Under the pieces are notes generated by a model. The model did not search any database. It was not told where the DNA came from and worked only from the letters and a program-made list of their open reading frames with translations. The translations under genes and the position numbers were made by a program. From Pseudocercospora fijiensis CIRAD86 (Eukaryota > Ascomycota > Dothideomycetes > Mycosphaerellales > Mycosphaerellaceae), in NCBI RefSeq assembly GCF_000340215.1, contig NW_006921536.1, positions 1,885,582 through 1,949,581 of the forward strand: DNA of 64,000 nt, read 5' to 3'. This document shows positions 1-11,516 of this stretch, in pieces (the first letter of the stretch is position 1; the number at the start of each line of letters is the position of its first letter).

Positions 1-658
1 CGAAGGTTAAGGAATCCCTCGAGCTCGTCGCTACCCTCTACTATTCGAAGCTTGCGATATGCCTCGAGATACAGCTTCTAAAAACAGTCGCCCGATACGT
101 CTTTAGTACTATCGAATTCCCGCCGGAGGCCTATTGTTTCTAGTATATTCTAATAAAACTCGAGTGTTCGTAGTAGAAGATAGGCTTCGAGCTCTTATAA
201 ATAGTTAGCACTAAAGGCGCTACGAAGAACGAGCAACAGGTACGTACTAATAAACGAATCGCTCTAAGGGAGCCGTTACTAGGCATAGTAACTAGTGTTC
301 TAGTATTCTACGTACTCTCCGACCGTGTATCGAATATATATCGAATAATAGACCTATAGATAGCAAGCAATGCGATGTAATACGATACGATCGGCGGCAG
401 AGCTAGGTCCTTTATAATATTTTATAATATCGCTCTAATAGTATTGCAATGTCTTGTCTCCTCGCGTTCGGTATATAACGTCGGTAGGCCGGAAGATAGT
501 CGGCCTCGGATGTTCTAACGATTAGATAAAAGTTGCTAAAAGTTACTAAAAGTTCTAATCGGACATAAACTTCCGTTAGCGTATACGTATAAGGCTATTT
601 CCTAGATCCGCACGATTCGAAACGACTAAGTTAATTCTACTGTTTCTACGCCTCTAGC
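1..658. other. RIP-altered repeat-derived DNA, no gene seen
   Basis: The stretch is TA-rich and poor in CA/TG while CG is kept, the base pattern RIP leaves in ascomycete repeats. All frames are closed by frequent TAG/TAA. Around 530-560 it carries three copies of the AAAAGTT-type motif that recurs near 30.1-30.7 kb, 35.6-36.3 kb and 37.1 kb. I recognise no domain. Confidence 0.6.
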
Positions 659-786
659 TATTATCCGCGCGCCTTAATTTCACTGTATTTGCGATAAGGA
701 TAGCTCTCGAAATAATTAGAAATCTAGATCCCGAAGATCTCGGAAATCGAAAAAAAAAACAGGTAGATTAAGGCGCGCGGATAATA
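659..786. mobile_element. MITE-like element with 18-bp terminal inverted repeats and TA duplication
   Basis: TTATCCGCGCGCCTTAAT at 661-678 is the exact reverse complement of 767-784, and both ends are bordered by TA (659-660 and 785-786). Short size (124 bp), perfect terminal inverted repeats and a TA target duplication are the layout of a Tc1/mariner-type non-autonomous element. The intact arms contrast with the mutated surroundings. The interior contains a run of A near 750-759 and no coding capacity. The family assignment is inferred from structure only. Confidence 0.55.
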
Positions 787-1929
787 CCTATATTATAAAC
801 TCGATAGGTTAAGGCGCGTAGATCTTACATCTAATAACGATATTTAGCATAGGCGTAGACTTAGTAAGAGAGCATTAGCGACGACATTCCGATCTATTAC
901 CCGGCGACAATATTATATTACAAGGCGAAGTATACCGAGCGACACTATTAGAGAACATTATAAATAGGAGAATAGAGTCTATACAATAAGAGATAGAAGA
1001 TAAAAGCATGTTATTAGCAGGCAGAGACAGTAGTATCATTTCAAGGATCTATATACTTATAGTTAGCGACTCTACGATATCGATAGCGCCCGCACTTCTT
1101 GTTCGCCGCACTACTATTATATGCTGTCTTGCCCTCCTTAGTATAGACACGACAAGTATACCCTAAGCGGATATAGCGCTTACAGGTAGGAATACGCAGC
1201 TCTCTATTATCTGTCTCTTTAATCCGGCCGATATACGTTAATCTAATCTGCGTCTCGTTTGAGCTCTGCGCCTATAGCTTTATAGATTTAGAGTAGTAGG
1301 CATTATTAGCCTCTAGGTAGCGTAGCGCAATACGTAGGCTACTTAGACCTTTCTTCTTCTCCTTCTTCTTCTTCGGAGCCTAAGCTAGTAGAGCCTAAGC
1401 TAGAGCTAGAGCTAGAGCTAGAGCTAGAGCTAGAGCTAGAGCTAGAGCTAGAGCTAGAGCTAGAGCTAGAGCAGGTATTAGCGGTAGTAGTGCCTTAGTT
1501 ATAGTTGCTAAAGTCGAAGCTAGAGGTAGAGGCGGAGGCGGAGGCGGAGGCAGAGAGATAAGAGGCAGACCTTACTAAGAGCGATCTTGCTAGCGACGTG
1601 CCTACGTACTTAGACTAGAGCGGCGAGATAGTACTGCTAGAGCTAGAGCTAGAGCTAGAGCTAGCGGCGCTACATTAACGACGCTAAGATATATTAGCTA
1701 CTACTAAAAGGAGCGAAGCTCAAATTAAAAGTATATAAGCCTAGTACGTTAACATCCTAAACCGAGAGGTCCTACTACTACTACTGCTATTATAGTAGTA
1801 GCGCCTGCGCCCTAGAAGATAGGAAGCCGATCGTAAAGTCCGCAATGTTATCGAATTCTTAGTTAGATATAGTAGCGACAGCGACGGCGAGGTATTAAAG
1901 GCAGGGATAGTGTCTATGTCGCTAAAGAA
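787..1929. other. RIP-altered DNA with a cysteine-rich ORF relic
   Basis: No intact gene. On the minus strand about 1,205-1,030 a frame reads through residues such as CKRYIRLGYTCRV and then a stretch with KKC. Restoring Tyr codons that RIP could have made from Cys codons would give a CxxC-rich module reminiscent of fungal zinc-binding motifs, but I cannot name a family. An (AGAGCT)n repeat sits upstream of it in that orientation. Confidence 0.35.
1398..1472. repeat. (AGAGCT)n hexanucleotide microsatellite
   Basis: About twelve near-perfect copies of the hexamer AGAGCT/GCTAGA. A shorter run of the same unit occurs at 1,636-1,664, and a related, reverse-oriented run (CTAGCT/CTAGTT) lies at about 31,960-32,000. 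The hexamer has no CA/TG, so RIP could not erode it, which may explain its regularity in this mutated region. Confidence 0.8.
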
Positions 1930-2050
1930 TGATACGGTGCGCGGGTTCCAGTTACGTAATTAAATTATTAGACTGTCTGTAAAGGAAGAAGGAAGCGTAA
2001 AAAGCACGCGACTAATTATAAGTGCGTGCGCTAAGGCTAGCCCTATAATA
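1930..2050 (-). repeat. 3' LTR of the outer chromovirus
   Basis: This 121-bp direct repeat matches 22,638-22,758 without gaps. The ends read TG...TA here and TA...TA in the partner, consistent with ancestral TG...CA altered by RIP. All seven differences between copies are C/T or G/A. The 5-bp AAGAA duplication lies immediately outside. Confidence 0.92.
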
Positions 2051-2053
2051 CGA

Positions 2054-2064
2054 TCCCCTCTTCT
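2054..2064 (-). promoter_or_regulatory. Polypurine tract of the outer chromovirus
   Basis: On the minus strand AGAAGAGGGGA lies three bases upstream of the 3' LTR, where a retrotransposon's plus-strand primer belongs. Its position fixes the element's orientation as right to left. Confidence 0.7.
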
Positions 2065-2439
2065 AAACCTTATCTTATACTATAGAGATAGTATAACATG
2101 TCCTTTTAAGATGTCTATTCGTATGTCCTTAACTCCCTCTATCCGTAACTCGCGGTTATTAGCGGCGATATAACCTTTCTAGCGGTATGTGTTATATCGA
2201 ATAGAGGTTAGACCGCGATAGGCTACCCTATCCGCGAGGTACGCTATATAGCAGAAGCCTTAGTCGCGAAGTCATCGGCTAAGTGGTTTACTAAGTAGGT
2301 ATAGGAGCGCGAAATTATCGGCCTAACTTTGTATATAGTAGTGCTAAGAAGAAGCGCGAAATTATCGGATCTCTCCTTCTACTATAATAGTGTATTCCTC
2401 TAGTAGGTCTATCTGTCGTCTCCCGATCGGTGTATATTA

Positions 2440-5400
2440 CCTATTAGCAAGGCTAGTAGTGCCGTTGTCCGGTGTCTATCCCTTAGGTAGCTTGTAACTA
2501 TGCGGCTTCGGCTTACCTAGGTTCTTATAGTAGAAGTCCGCGACTGCTTCTGCCGCTTGTCTTACAAGTTCCGCCTCTTCGAACTGCTAAAGATCCTTAT
2601 CGTCTCCTGCCTACTTAACTATATAGTACAACTTCTTCTATCGGCCTTTGCGAAAGCTATCTACGACTTCTTTAATCTCCTAATATTCCTCTCCGTCGAT
2701 TAGGTCTAGCGGTAGTATATCGTATGCTTAGTTGCCTAGAGGGTCGGTTGCGGCAGGTCGGAGCAGATTAGTATAGAACACATCGTATATACGGCGCTGC
2801 GGCCTAAGGTCTAATTAGTACACGTTAGTTGTGTTTAGTACGACTCGCTTAATTTTAAAGGGGCCTAATTGTTTATAGTCTAGTTTCTTAGAGGGCCGTT
2901 TCGTTCGGATATTGCGCGCGTCGAGCTATACTAAATCGCTAGTTTTGTACTTTCTTAGTAGTTGTCCGTTGTCGTTTAAGTCGTTCCTTGCTTGCGTATA
3001 TAAAATAGCGGCGGCGTAGTATTGTTAAATTCGTTTAAGTTTAGATGCGAATTGCTCTGCTTCCTAAAGTGCGAGGCGGTCCTTTACTAACGTAGCTTTC
3101 TTAGCGACTCTACTCGTAGCACGGTCTACTTTGCGGATTTCTAAGCGAGGGTATCGGCCTAAGGTTGCAAAGAACGGCAATACCTACGTAGTCTCGCTCT
3201 TAGCATTGTTTGCTACAAACTTAGCCGACTACAACTATCGGACCTAGTCGTCCTAGACGTAGTTAACGTAGCTCCGTAGGTAGACCTCTAGCTCTTAATT
3301 AGTGCGTTCTAATTGTCTATCGCTACGTAGATAGAAAGCTATACTAAAATGTTGTTTAACGCCGAGAAGTTTATAGAGTCTGCGGTAGAACAGGTTAAGG
3401 AACTAAGAGCCGCGGTCGCTAATTGCTGTCTCGAAGACACCTTAATCCTTAATAACATGCCTTACTACCGCTTCTACCGCAGTCTAAGGCGTTAGGTTAG
3501 GTACGGGTATAAAGTGCTTTCTTTTTGTAAGCCTTTTAGTAATAGTAAGGATATATCGATATACTGTACTAAGCTATTCGCATTCCGGAAGGTTTACGAT
3601 ATAGTCTAAGGTAATTTCCTTATAGGCGCTAGATAGTACTAGAAGTTGCTATAGTAGCCCTTAATATCCGTTATATATAGTCTTAGATCGCGAGCAAGTG
3701 CGGCAGTTGTATACAAACCTACGTACGTCTTTATATATAGAAGGCTAGAAGTATACTCGTTTTATTAAGTCGTACGTACGTTTACGTCCTAGATAACTAG
3801 CTAAGGGCGCCGAGTAATAGTACTAAATCACTTCGTTGCGCAGTTGTTCGTCGTTAGGCATATATATGCGTCCCTTTAAGTATAGTCGACCTTAGCGAAG
3901 TTTACAATCGGTAATAGAGATGCGATAGCCCTTAAGTTTATTAGGTAGCCGATCCTTGCCTTATTCTATAGCGAGGATAATCGCTTATACGAGTTTATCT
4001 TTCCGGTATGCGGATTAGATTAGGTTATCTATAGACTCTTCGCTATCGCCGAGTATACGGATAGCAGCTAATCTTTATCGTTCTCCGGTACGCTACGCTT
4101 CCGAAAGCATACTAGGTTCGAGGTAATAAGGTTTAAGCAGGGGTTGATTTCGGTTAGCTAGGTCTTCGGTAGCGTCTATATCCTACGTCCGGCGAGTAAG
4201 GGCGTCCGGTTTAGCTCCTTAAGTCCCTAAGCGATATTTAATCTTAAAGTCGAATTCTACGAGGAACTTAGCCTAGCGTACTTGTCTCCTATTTAGCTGT
4301 TTCGTTGTTATAAAGTACTCTAGGCTTTTGTAATTAGTAATAACTCTCGTTAGCTCGGGTAACTATATTAGCTTAGGCCTCTATTCTTCGAATGCCTTAA
4401 TAATAGCTATAAGCTCCTTATCGTAGATCTCGTAGTTGCATTCGGCAGGGTTTATCTTCTTAGAGAAGAAAGCGACCGGATATAGTAGCTAGTCTTTACC
4501 GTGCTATAATAGGATTCCCGCTAAGACACGATCTAATAAATTAGTCTCGACGACGTAGGGGCGTAGAGGGTCGTAGTATATTAGTATAAGAGCGTTAACG
4601 AAAGCGTACTTAAGGGTATCAAATGCTAACTAGTAGGCTTAGTCCTATTCGAACTTAGGTCGGAGAGGAGGAGGTTTGTTCTAGCCGCGGGAGAGGGCCG
4701 TAAGCGGCATAGCTATAGTAGAATAATCTTTAATAAACCTCCGATAGAAGTTAGCGAGACCTAGGAAAGCTTATACATCCTTAAGGCAGCGTAGTGTTTC
4801 CTAGTTAGTAATAGCTAATACCTTCTCCGGATCTATTTTAAGACTATTAGTAGTAATAATAACGCCTACGTAACAAACTTCTTTAACGAAGAACTTGTAC
4901 TTATCGATATTAAAAGGAAGGTCTGCCGATCGGAGTTGCTCGAGAACTTTACGAAGGTAAACGATATGTTCCTAGATATCGTCGCTATATACGATCAAAT
5001 CGTCTATCTACGCTAATACGAATTGATCTATATAGTCTCTAAGCGTGCGATTAATATATGCCTAGAAAGCACTCGGTATATTGCTAAGGCTAAAGGGAAC
5101 AACTAGGTACTCGTATATACTATATCGGGTAGTAAAAGCGGTTTTCTACTCGTCGCCTTTACGAATTCTTAGCCTATTAAATGCTGCAATAATGTCTAGT
5201 ACTAAGAACACTTTCGCCCGACACATCCGAGCTAGAGTTTCTCTAATATAAGGCAGTAGATATCGGTTTTTAATCGTAATAGCATTTACTACTCGGTAAT
5301 CGATATAGACGCAGATTCTATCCCCGGGTTTCCTAACGAGGAGTACCGGCGAGGCGTATAGACTCTTAGATTCCCGAATAATGCCCTTAGTCCTTAGATC

Positions 5401-7427
5401 TTCTACGTACTTTTAGACTATAGCTAGCTCCGTATAGGACATTACATATAGTCGTTTCTATAGAATCTTCGCGTCGGGCTAGAAATCGATTAGCATATCG
5501 CCGTTACCGTACTTCGGGAGTGAATATAGCAATGTCTCTGCTTTGCGGCGGTCGAATAGGTCGATAAAGTCGTAGAGGTCCGGAGGCAATTTAGATCGAA
5601 TGTCCGGATTATCGAGTAGTTTGCCTTTTATATACTTCTTAAAGTCGTAGGGACTAAGTAAGTATAATCTAAGTGCCTTCTCGACGTAATTACAAAGTGC
5701 AAAGCGATTATTATTGCTATCGTTCTCAAACACGAAGAACCCTTCTTTGCCTAATATTATATTATCCTAAGCTTAGCCTATAGAGACATCGCTAATAGAT
5801 ATATTGCTAACTTTAATAATATCGTCTTTAGAGGAGTGTCTATACTAGATCGAGGGTAGAGTTAGATCTTCTAGCAGTATATTGCATATACCTCCTATAT
5901 ATAGCGTAGCGTTACAATTGCTTCGGTAGTAGTAAGAGTCGAAGGTAAGCTTCTAACTAGTCTAGTCTATCTTTGGATTGTGTTTCTTTAGCTATAGAAT
6001 GCTAAGGACTATATTATACTCGATATCTGTAATAAGACATACTAACTGTTCCGTATGCCCTCTAAGTTCTAAAGGTACCTCCGCCTATTTGTCGATAGAG
6101 TGTCCTCTCCTACTATTAGTATATAATACTAGTAGCTCCCTTCCGAGTAACCTTTGTTTAAAGTTCTTCGCGAAGTTCGGGTTAAGACATTCGGTAGTAG
6201 CGCCGCAATCTAGGTAAACTATAGCTCTCTTACCGCTTATAATAGTGTCGAAGACGATATAGTCGGCAATTTCTACTAGAGAGTTCTTTACCCGGGTCGT
6301 AGAGAGTTAAATATTAGAGGCGTTAGTAAGGAGGTCGGAGATTAACGATAGCAGTTCGAGTGCTTCGGAGGTTTCTTAAGGTTAGCACTCTACTGCCCTA
6401 AGACGCTTATATTTAGGTCTTCGTCGCTATTCGATATAGTAGAGTTAATATAATACTCAATTATATTATCGATATCTTCGAAGTATAGCTCCTATTCTTC
6501 CTACTACTATTTAGGCTCCGGCTTAGGTCCGAATACATTATCTAACTTAACATTTATAGCGTTCTATCTCACTCGGCTAGTGCGAAAGCGGAAGTATAGG
6601 CAGGCGGGCTAGTTACGCTAATAACTAGTAACCTTGCATATATAGTATAACCCCTTACTAAGTCGATTAAAGTCGGCTTGTATTAGAGCTTCGAACTTAA
6701 ATAGCATTTGAGACTAGTCGTAGTCGTTACAGATGCTATAGTTAATACGGTCGATAAAAGGACGGTTGTTATTCTACTAAGCTCTCGGAGGGAAGGCTGC
6801 TTTCGGAGATAGTGTAGTAGTAGGGGCAGTATACGTCCGCTGCTAGTAAGCTAGTCGATATCCGGTACGTAGAGGATTGTATAGAAGTAATACGGTAGCG
6901 GTAGTACTATTAGTTATAATTCTCTTAGCTCTATCGATCGTATCTATCTATACTTCGGTGCTACGTATCTACTTAATTGTTTCCTTAGCAGAGCCAAACT
7001 CCTTGCCTAATAGTAGGTTCTACTAAGGCGTATTCTAAGTCTTGTTCCGGAGATAAGTTGCTCCTATAAGCATAGCGTCCTTATTACGATCGAAGTTCAT
7101 CTATTAAGAAAGTTCTTCGAATTCGGTCTAGAAGTCGTCGACGCGTTGATCCTTACTTATCTAAAGGGCTATAAACTTGGCTTGTCCTCGCTAAGCTTAG
7201 TAATGCTTACTATAGTGTACCGCTAAGGCGTCGATAACATCGTCGGGCTTACGGAAGGTTAATACCTTATTCTCGATCTTATTCTAAGCGAACTAAGTTA
7301 CGTAGTTAATAGCTGTCTCCGTAGTATAATCCTCGCTTTAATAATAATGTCTCTCGTACTTGAAGTGTAATCTTATCTTACGCTCCTATTCTTTGAACTT
7401 TATCTTGTTAAGGTCCTTCTTGCCGGT
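2440..7427 (-). pseudogene. Chromovirus gag C-terminus and pol (RT, RNase H, integrase, chromodomain), RIP-degraded
   Basis: Reading right to left, a CCHC-type zinc-knuckle remnant (CYICK...) lies near 6,650-6,560. An intact frame at 5,733-5,479 carries the pre-RT segment LPPDLYDFIDLFDRRKAETL. RT begins near 5,350 with PVLLVRKPG, followed by VYIDYRVVNA, and the catalytic IDDLIVYSDD block lies near 5,020-4,975. RNase H runs to about 4,170, ending KPDALTRR. The integrase zinc finger is near 3,840-3,660, with Tyr at expected His positions, followed by the catalytic core. A chromodomain-like segment (EVVDSF...LYYIVK) lies at about 2,700-2,540; this domain targets chromoviruses to heterochromatin. 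The frame is broken throughout by TAG/TAA. The N-terminal gag portion is at 19,717-21,506. Confidence 0.85.
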
Positions 7428-7431
7428 CTAG

Positions 7432-7710
7432 TAAAGGACGGAAACTAATACTACTACTACTACTTATAGCAATAGTACAGGCTACCGAGGGTAACATAAC
7501 CTATAGCAATATAGGCAGCTATATTTAGCAAGATAGGATAACGAGACTGTCGCTTAGGCTAATGACTAGAGCCCTACAATATAGGCATTATAGAAGTGTA
7601 ATATAAACAATATGCTATACGAGGTTGATAATCTATCTACTCTATAGAAGGAGGCCTCTTATATAGGCTTAAAACTAGCCTATAGGTATAGGGCCGGTTA
7701 CTAGCTAATA
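7432..7710 (-). repeat. 3' LTR of the inner element
   Basis: This 279-bp copy pairs with 19,434-19,712 without indels. The ends read TA...TA, expected after RIP of TG...CA. It lies within the outer element's gag, preceded by the CTAG duplication. Confidence 0.92.
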
Positions 7711-7725
7711 TCCCTCCCTTTCTTC
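7711..7725 (-). promoter_or_regulatory. Polypurine tract of the inner element
   Basis: On the minus strand GAAGAAAGGGAGGGA directly abuts the 3' LTR, the position and composition of a plus-strand primer. It gives the transcription direction. Confidence 0.75.
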
Positions 7726-7817
7726 GTATCTAACTAGATACGTTTCACATTATGCGCGCTTAAAACAAATATGTATGCATCCTTAGCGCTCTTAGCTAAG
7801 GCTATTCTTAGAACTCC

Positions 7818-7844
7818 GTAATAATACCCCCGGGGTAGCATTAA
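7818..7844. repeat. Palindrome copy 5, end of ORF3
   Basis: A 27-nt near-palindrome with the core TACCCCCGGGGTA flanked by TAAT and ATTA arms. On the minus strand its TAA (first base 7,843) lies in the frame of ORF3. The same element occurs at 11,061, 11,490, 15,500 and 18,750. Confidence 0.85.
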
Positions 7845-10636
7845 TCCTAGATACTATAATTATGCAAAAACAACTTCCTAAGCAATACTATATAGACTTA
7901 CTATTGCTTCAACGCGCCGTAATCCTTACTAGCAATAACCTTATCTGCTAGTCGGCTCTCGAAATCTCCTCCGTACGCGTTGAAGCTGTTAGTACCGAAG
8001 TACTATCCCTCGTAGAAAGCTTAATTAACGAGGAGGTTAATAGCCTTTTCCGTCGTAGCTTTCTCCTAATCGTATAGATATTCCTTTAGTCCCTCGTTAT
8101 TAAGCTAGAGGATCTGTTTAACTTCGTTCTAAATAACGTAACTTAACTAAGGAATCCTACTAACTAGAGCGTCGGAGATGTAGCCGAGGCCTTCGACTAA
8201 GATAGCCGTAGGGAAAGCGAATAGCACGAAGGAGTTAGAGGCTAGGAGGGCGGTTAGATTACGGTGCGCTTTAGCAACCTAAGAGACTGTTAAGTTCTCG
8301 TAGCCCTTAACCTTAGTGCCGTTAATAACGCGAGAGTAGCCTAGGTTAATTAATATACGGTTGCTCTTAGTCTTTAGATCGCTATATAGTAGGTATAGCA
8401 TCTAAATAGAGACCTCGCACTCCTTTAGAGGGTTGAGGATCTACTCCGCTTTGCGCCCCTTACTATTAGGCTAACTATCGAACATATAGTCGAGGTCGTC
8501 GTCGGTAAGGTACTTATTAGTAAGCTTACCGATCTTAGTTAGTAGGACTAGGCTACGAGCCTTAAGCTTCTCAACCTAGTTCGCAAAGACCTCGGGCTAA
8601 TACATGCCTTCGATAATAGTAGAGCAGCTAGTCTTATCCTTAGACATAAGGCAGACCTTAATGCGTAGGTAACTAGCACCCTCGCTAGCTGCGAGCTTAA
8701 CTATATCTTATCCGAGACGAGTAGACTCCTTAGAAGGACAGTTTTCGTAAGTACCGCTAACCTTAAAGAACTTAGTAGGCTTAGGGACGGAGATAAGCTC
8801 GTATACGTAATTAGGTCGAAGGGCGACAGCTAAGAGCTATAGGGCAGGGTACTAGCGGACGATTTAGTTGCTTATACTATAAGTTTAAAGGGTATTGCGG
8901 CCTTCCTACTTAGACTTAGGCATCGTACGCATATACTAAAGGTATATTTCAAACTCCTCCTATATTAGGTCGATAAGGAAAGGAAGATATACTCTACGAG
9001 GCTCTTATAACTAGCTAAAGACTTAAGGGAAGATAGTATTACTAGTCTAGCGAAAGCGGTCGAAGGAAGTGCCTTAGCTAAGGATGCTAGTAACGAACTT
9101 GCTCTAGCGATCTGTTAGCGTAAGGGCGCGAGTAACAGTACTAGTAGGGTTGAACGCGTAGAGTCCTAGAGATGTCGGGGCGGCAATAGGGCGTCTAGGA
9201 AACTAGTTAGCATAGGCCTAATTAGCTTTAAGGGCAGCGAAGGCGTCTTAATTAGGAACCTTGCGACTAATCTTTAATAGGCGACCGACGAGGACACTCG
9301 CCTTAGCACTAGTATAGAGACTATAGACCTTAGCGGCCTTCTTAATATAGTTAGCATATATAGAGAACGGCTCTTCTCCTAGCTTGCTAAGGTCGTCGAG
9401 CTATTAATAGATAGAGAGGGCGGTAGGAGCTTCGCCTATTGCGGCTTTAGGAACTATATCGATCTTAGTAATAAGGTACGTAATAGAGTCGCCCTTATAA
9501 GAACTATAGATGTTCTTAGTTAATAGGATCGGCGAGAGCCCTCTATCTCTACGCTCGCTAAAGGAGCCTTCGGAGGAGATATCTTCTAGTAGTATATCTA
9601 GCATATTAACATCCGAGTTACTATAGTTAGTACTATAGTTAGTACTAGAAGGGGCGCTATACTTCTTAGTAGCCTTACGGAGGGCCTAGCGAGTATATAA
9701 TGCCTTCTTGCGCGCTGCTTCGGCCTTAGCGCGCTCGTCCTTAACTTCCTAAGGGACCTTACGGTTGCGGGTCGAGCGACGGTCTTAAGCCTATATCTCC
9801 GTAGCGAGCGCGAGACTAGCAGCCGTATCGGCCTCTATTTCTAGGCAAAGAGCCTTACGTTTAAGGACATTAACGATAGGAGCCTCTTAACCTTCGATAA
9901 TAAAACCTACACTATTAATACGATAGCCCTTCTCTTTTAGTAGATCCTTAGTTGTCTATACGTTAAGATCGACCTAGACAATCGCATCGTAGTACTTCTT
10001 CTAGTAGGATGTCGTAAAGTCGTTAAGCGTAAAGGATAAGTTAAGTAACTGCTTACCTACCTTCTTACTAGCGGTAGATATACGATAGATTATAGTGCGG
10101 GAAAGGTACTCGGCGCCTTAACGACGGACCTTGTACTTGTTAACGAACGAAGAGACCTGCTTAGTACGCTCTTGTCTATTATAGGCGAAATTAATAAGGC
10201 TCTTAGGAAGACTACTTAGTCCTCCCTAATATTCGAAGGCCTAGTCGAGGGTCTTAAAGCGCAAGCGAATCTAGGTACCGGCCGTCTCGAGGCTATAGAC
10301 GATAGGAAAGGCTTGTTCGATATCTATATCGTTAAGAACCTCGCGCTTAAAGACACGCTTACCGATAGACTAACGTAAGTTGTTTATACCGTACGCAACT
10401 AAGATAGCAGCCTTCTTAATGTTCCTATTAATAACGCGTAGCAGAGTACGAGCGTTCTAGATCTTCTCTTAAGGGTCTTTAAAGGCGGTAACGATCTAGA
10501 AGTAGTACTCGAGGCTAGTTATAGCAGCTAAGGCGCTATCGGATAGGGCTTCGATCGGGACTAGTACGCCTAGGTTTAGGGCTAGTAGGTTGCTACTACT
10601 GCTAGCGCCTAGCGGATTTAGGGCGCCGGAAGACAT
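7841..10636 (-). pseudogene. Third ORF of the inner element, unknown function, RIP-broken
   Basis: An ATG at 10,636 opens a minus-strand frame beginning MSSGALNPLGASSSSN. It stays in one register for 932 codons to the TAA inside the palindrome at 7,818-7,844; the only interruptions are TAG/TAA codons that RIP could have made from CAG/CAA/TGG. An early stop at 7,901 may itself be such a change. One stretch (9,604-9,404) is still open. A basic, Lys/Arg/Ala-rich segment lies near the middle; the rest looks globular. I see no RT, integrase, protease, zinc-finger or envelope-like transmembrane signature and recognise no family. Its place 3' of pol is where env-like or accessory ORFs sit in LTR elements. 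It is flanked by palindromes 4 and 5. Confidence 0.65.
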
Positions 10637-11060
10637 CTTAGTCGACCGGAGCGGAAAGGAGTTAGTAACGAGTTTTGCAAAAACGTTCGTAGCTTATTAA
10701 TAATAATTGAAGGGTTTAGATAGAAGGAGGGGGAGGGGGTAGGCGGTAGTAAGTTAGTTAGTATTCGAGTAGAAGAAAGAGCTTAGAAAGCTCGCCTTAA
10801 ATAGGGTGCGAAGGTAGCGTAGTCCGTATGTTCCGGTAAAGCAAACGGATAACGATTACATATAGACCCTAAAAAGTGAAGCTATATACGAGACTCCTTT
10901 ATTAGTAGGGCGGCTAAAGTTTAACAATCGATCTAGCTAATTGCTAGTAGCGACTACGCGCTTTTGTTAACCTCTAGCTTTCGTAGATTCCCGCGCACTC
11001 GAAATGTAACTAGTCAGTTCGAGTACCTAGTAGTAATCTATAGTAGTAAGGCTAGCGGGA

Positions 11061-11087
11061 CTAATAATACCCCCGGGGTAGTATTAG
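11061..11087. repeat. Palindrome copy 4, upstream of ORF3
   Basis: CTAATAATAC followed by the CCCCGGGGTA core and GTATTAG. It lies about 425 bp upstream (in transcription sense) of the ORF3 ATG. Confidence 0.85.
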
Positions 11088-11489
11088 CTTTTCTCTAGAG
11101 ATGCTCGGCAACTAAGAGCAAATCGCCTAGGCCTAGCGCAGCTTATATTAGCCTATAGCACTATCGTTATAGATGTAGCATTACCTTTTATAGTAGCAGG
11201 TATATAAACGTAGCTCGTGCGTTCTTCTTTCTTCTAGACACTAAGCTTAGCGGCCTAAGGTCCCTATTCTTAGAGGCTATAGGCCTAGGTTGCTACGTCT
11301 ATCTAAGAGCTAGGAAGGGAGAGGGATCCTCCCTTTCTTAGTGTCCTACGTAGCTAGTACTAATTAGGGCAGGAACATCCTCTAGTAGAGTATCTTATTA
11401 TCGTTATTACTTAAGGAAGGTTGCTAGAGTCTAGGAATCTAGAGGGAAGTAGTCCTAGAAGGGTAGAGGGGCTAGGTTCGGCTATCTTC
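11088..11489 (-). other. 400-bp inter-palindrome spacer, possible small fourth ORF
   Basis: Between palindromes 3 and 4. On the minus strand the frame that ends at the TAA of palindrome 4 (first base 11,086) runs about 130 codons back to palindrome 3, interrupted only by TAG/TAA codons that could be RIP products. That is suggestive but weak, because TGA is rare everywhere in this TG-depleted block. It may instead be a spacer or promoter-like segment. Confidence 0.3.
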
Positions 11490-11516
11490 CTAATGCTACC
11501 CCCGGGGTGTTATTAG
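11490..11516. repeat. Palindrome copy 3, end of pol
   Basis: Same core as the other copies, with arms CTAATGCTA and TGTTATTAG. On the minus strand its TAA (first base 11,515) is in the pol frame. Confidence 0.85.
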
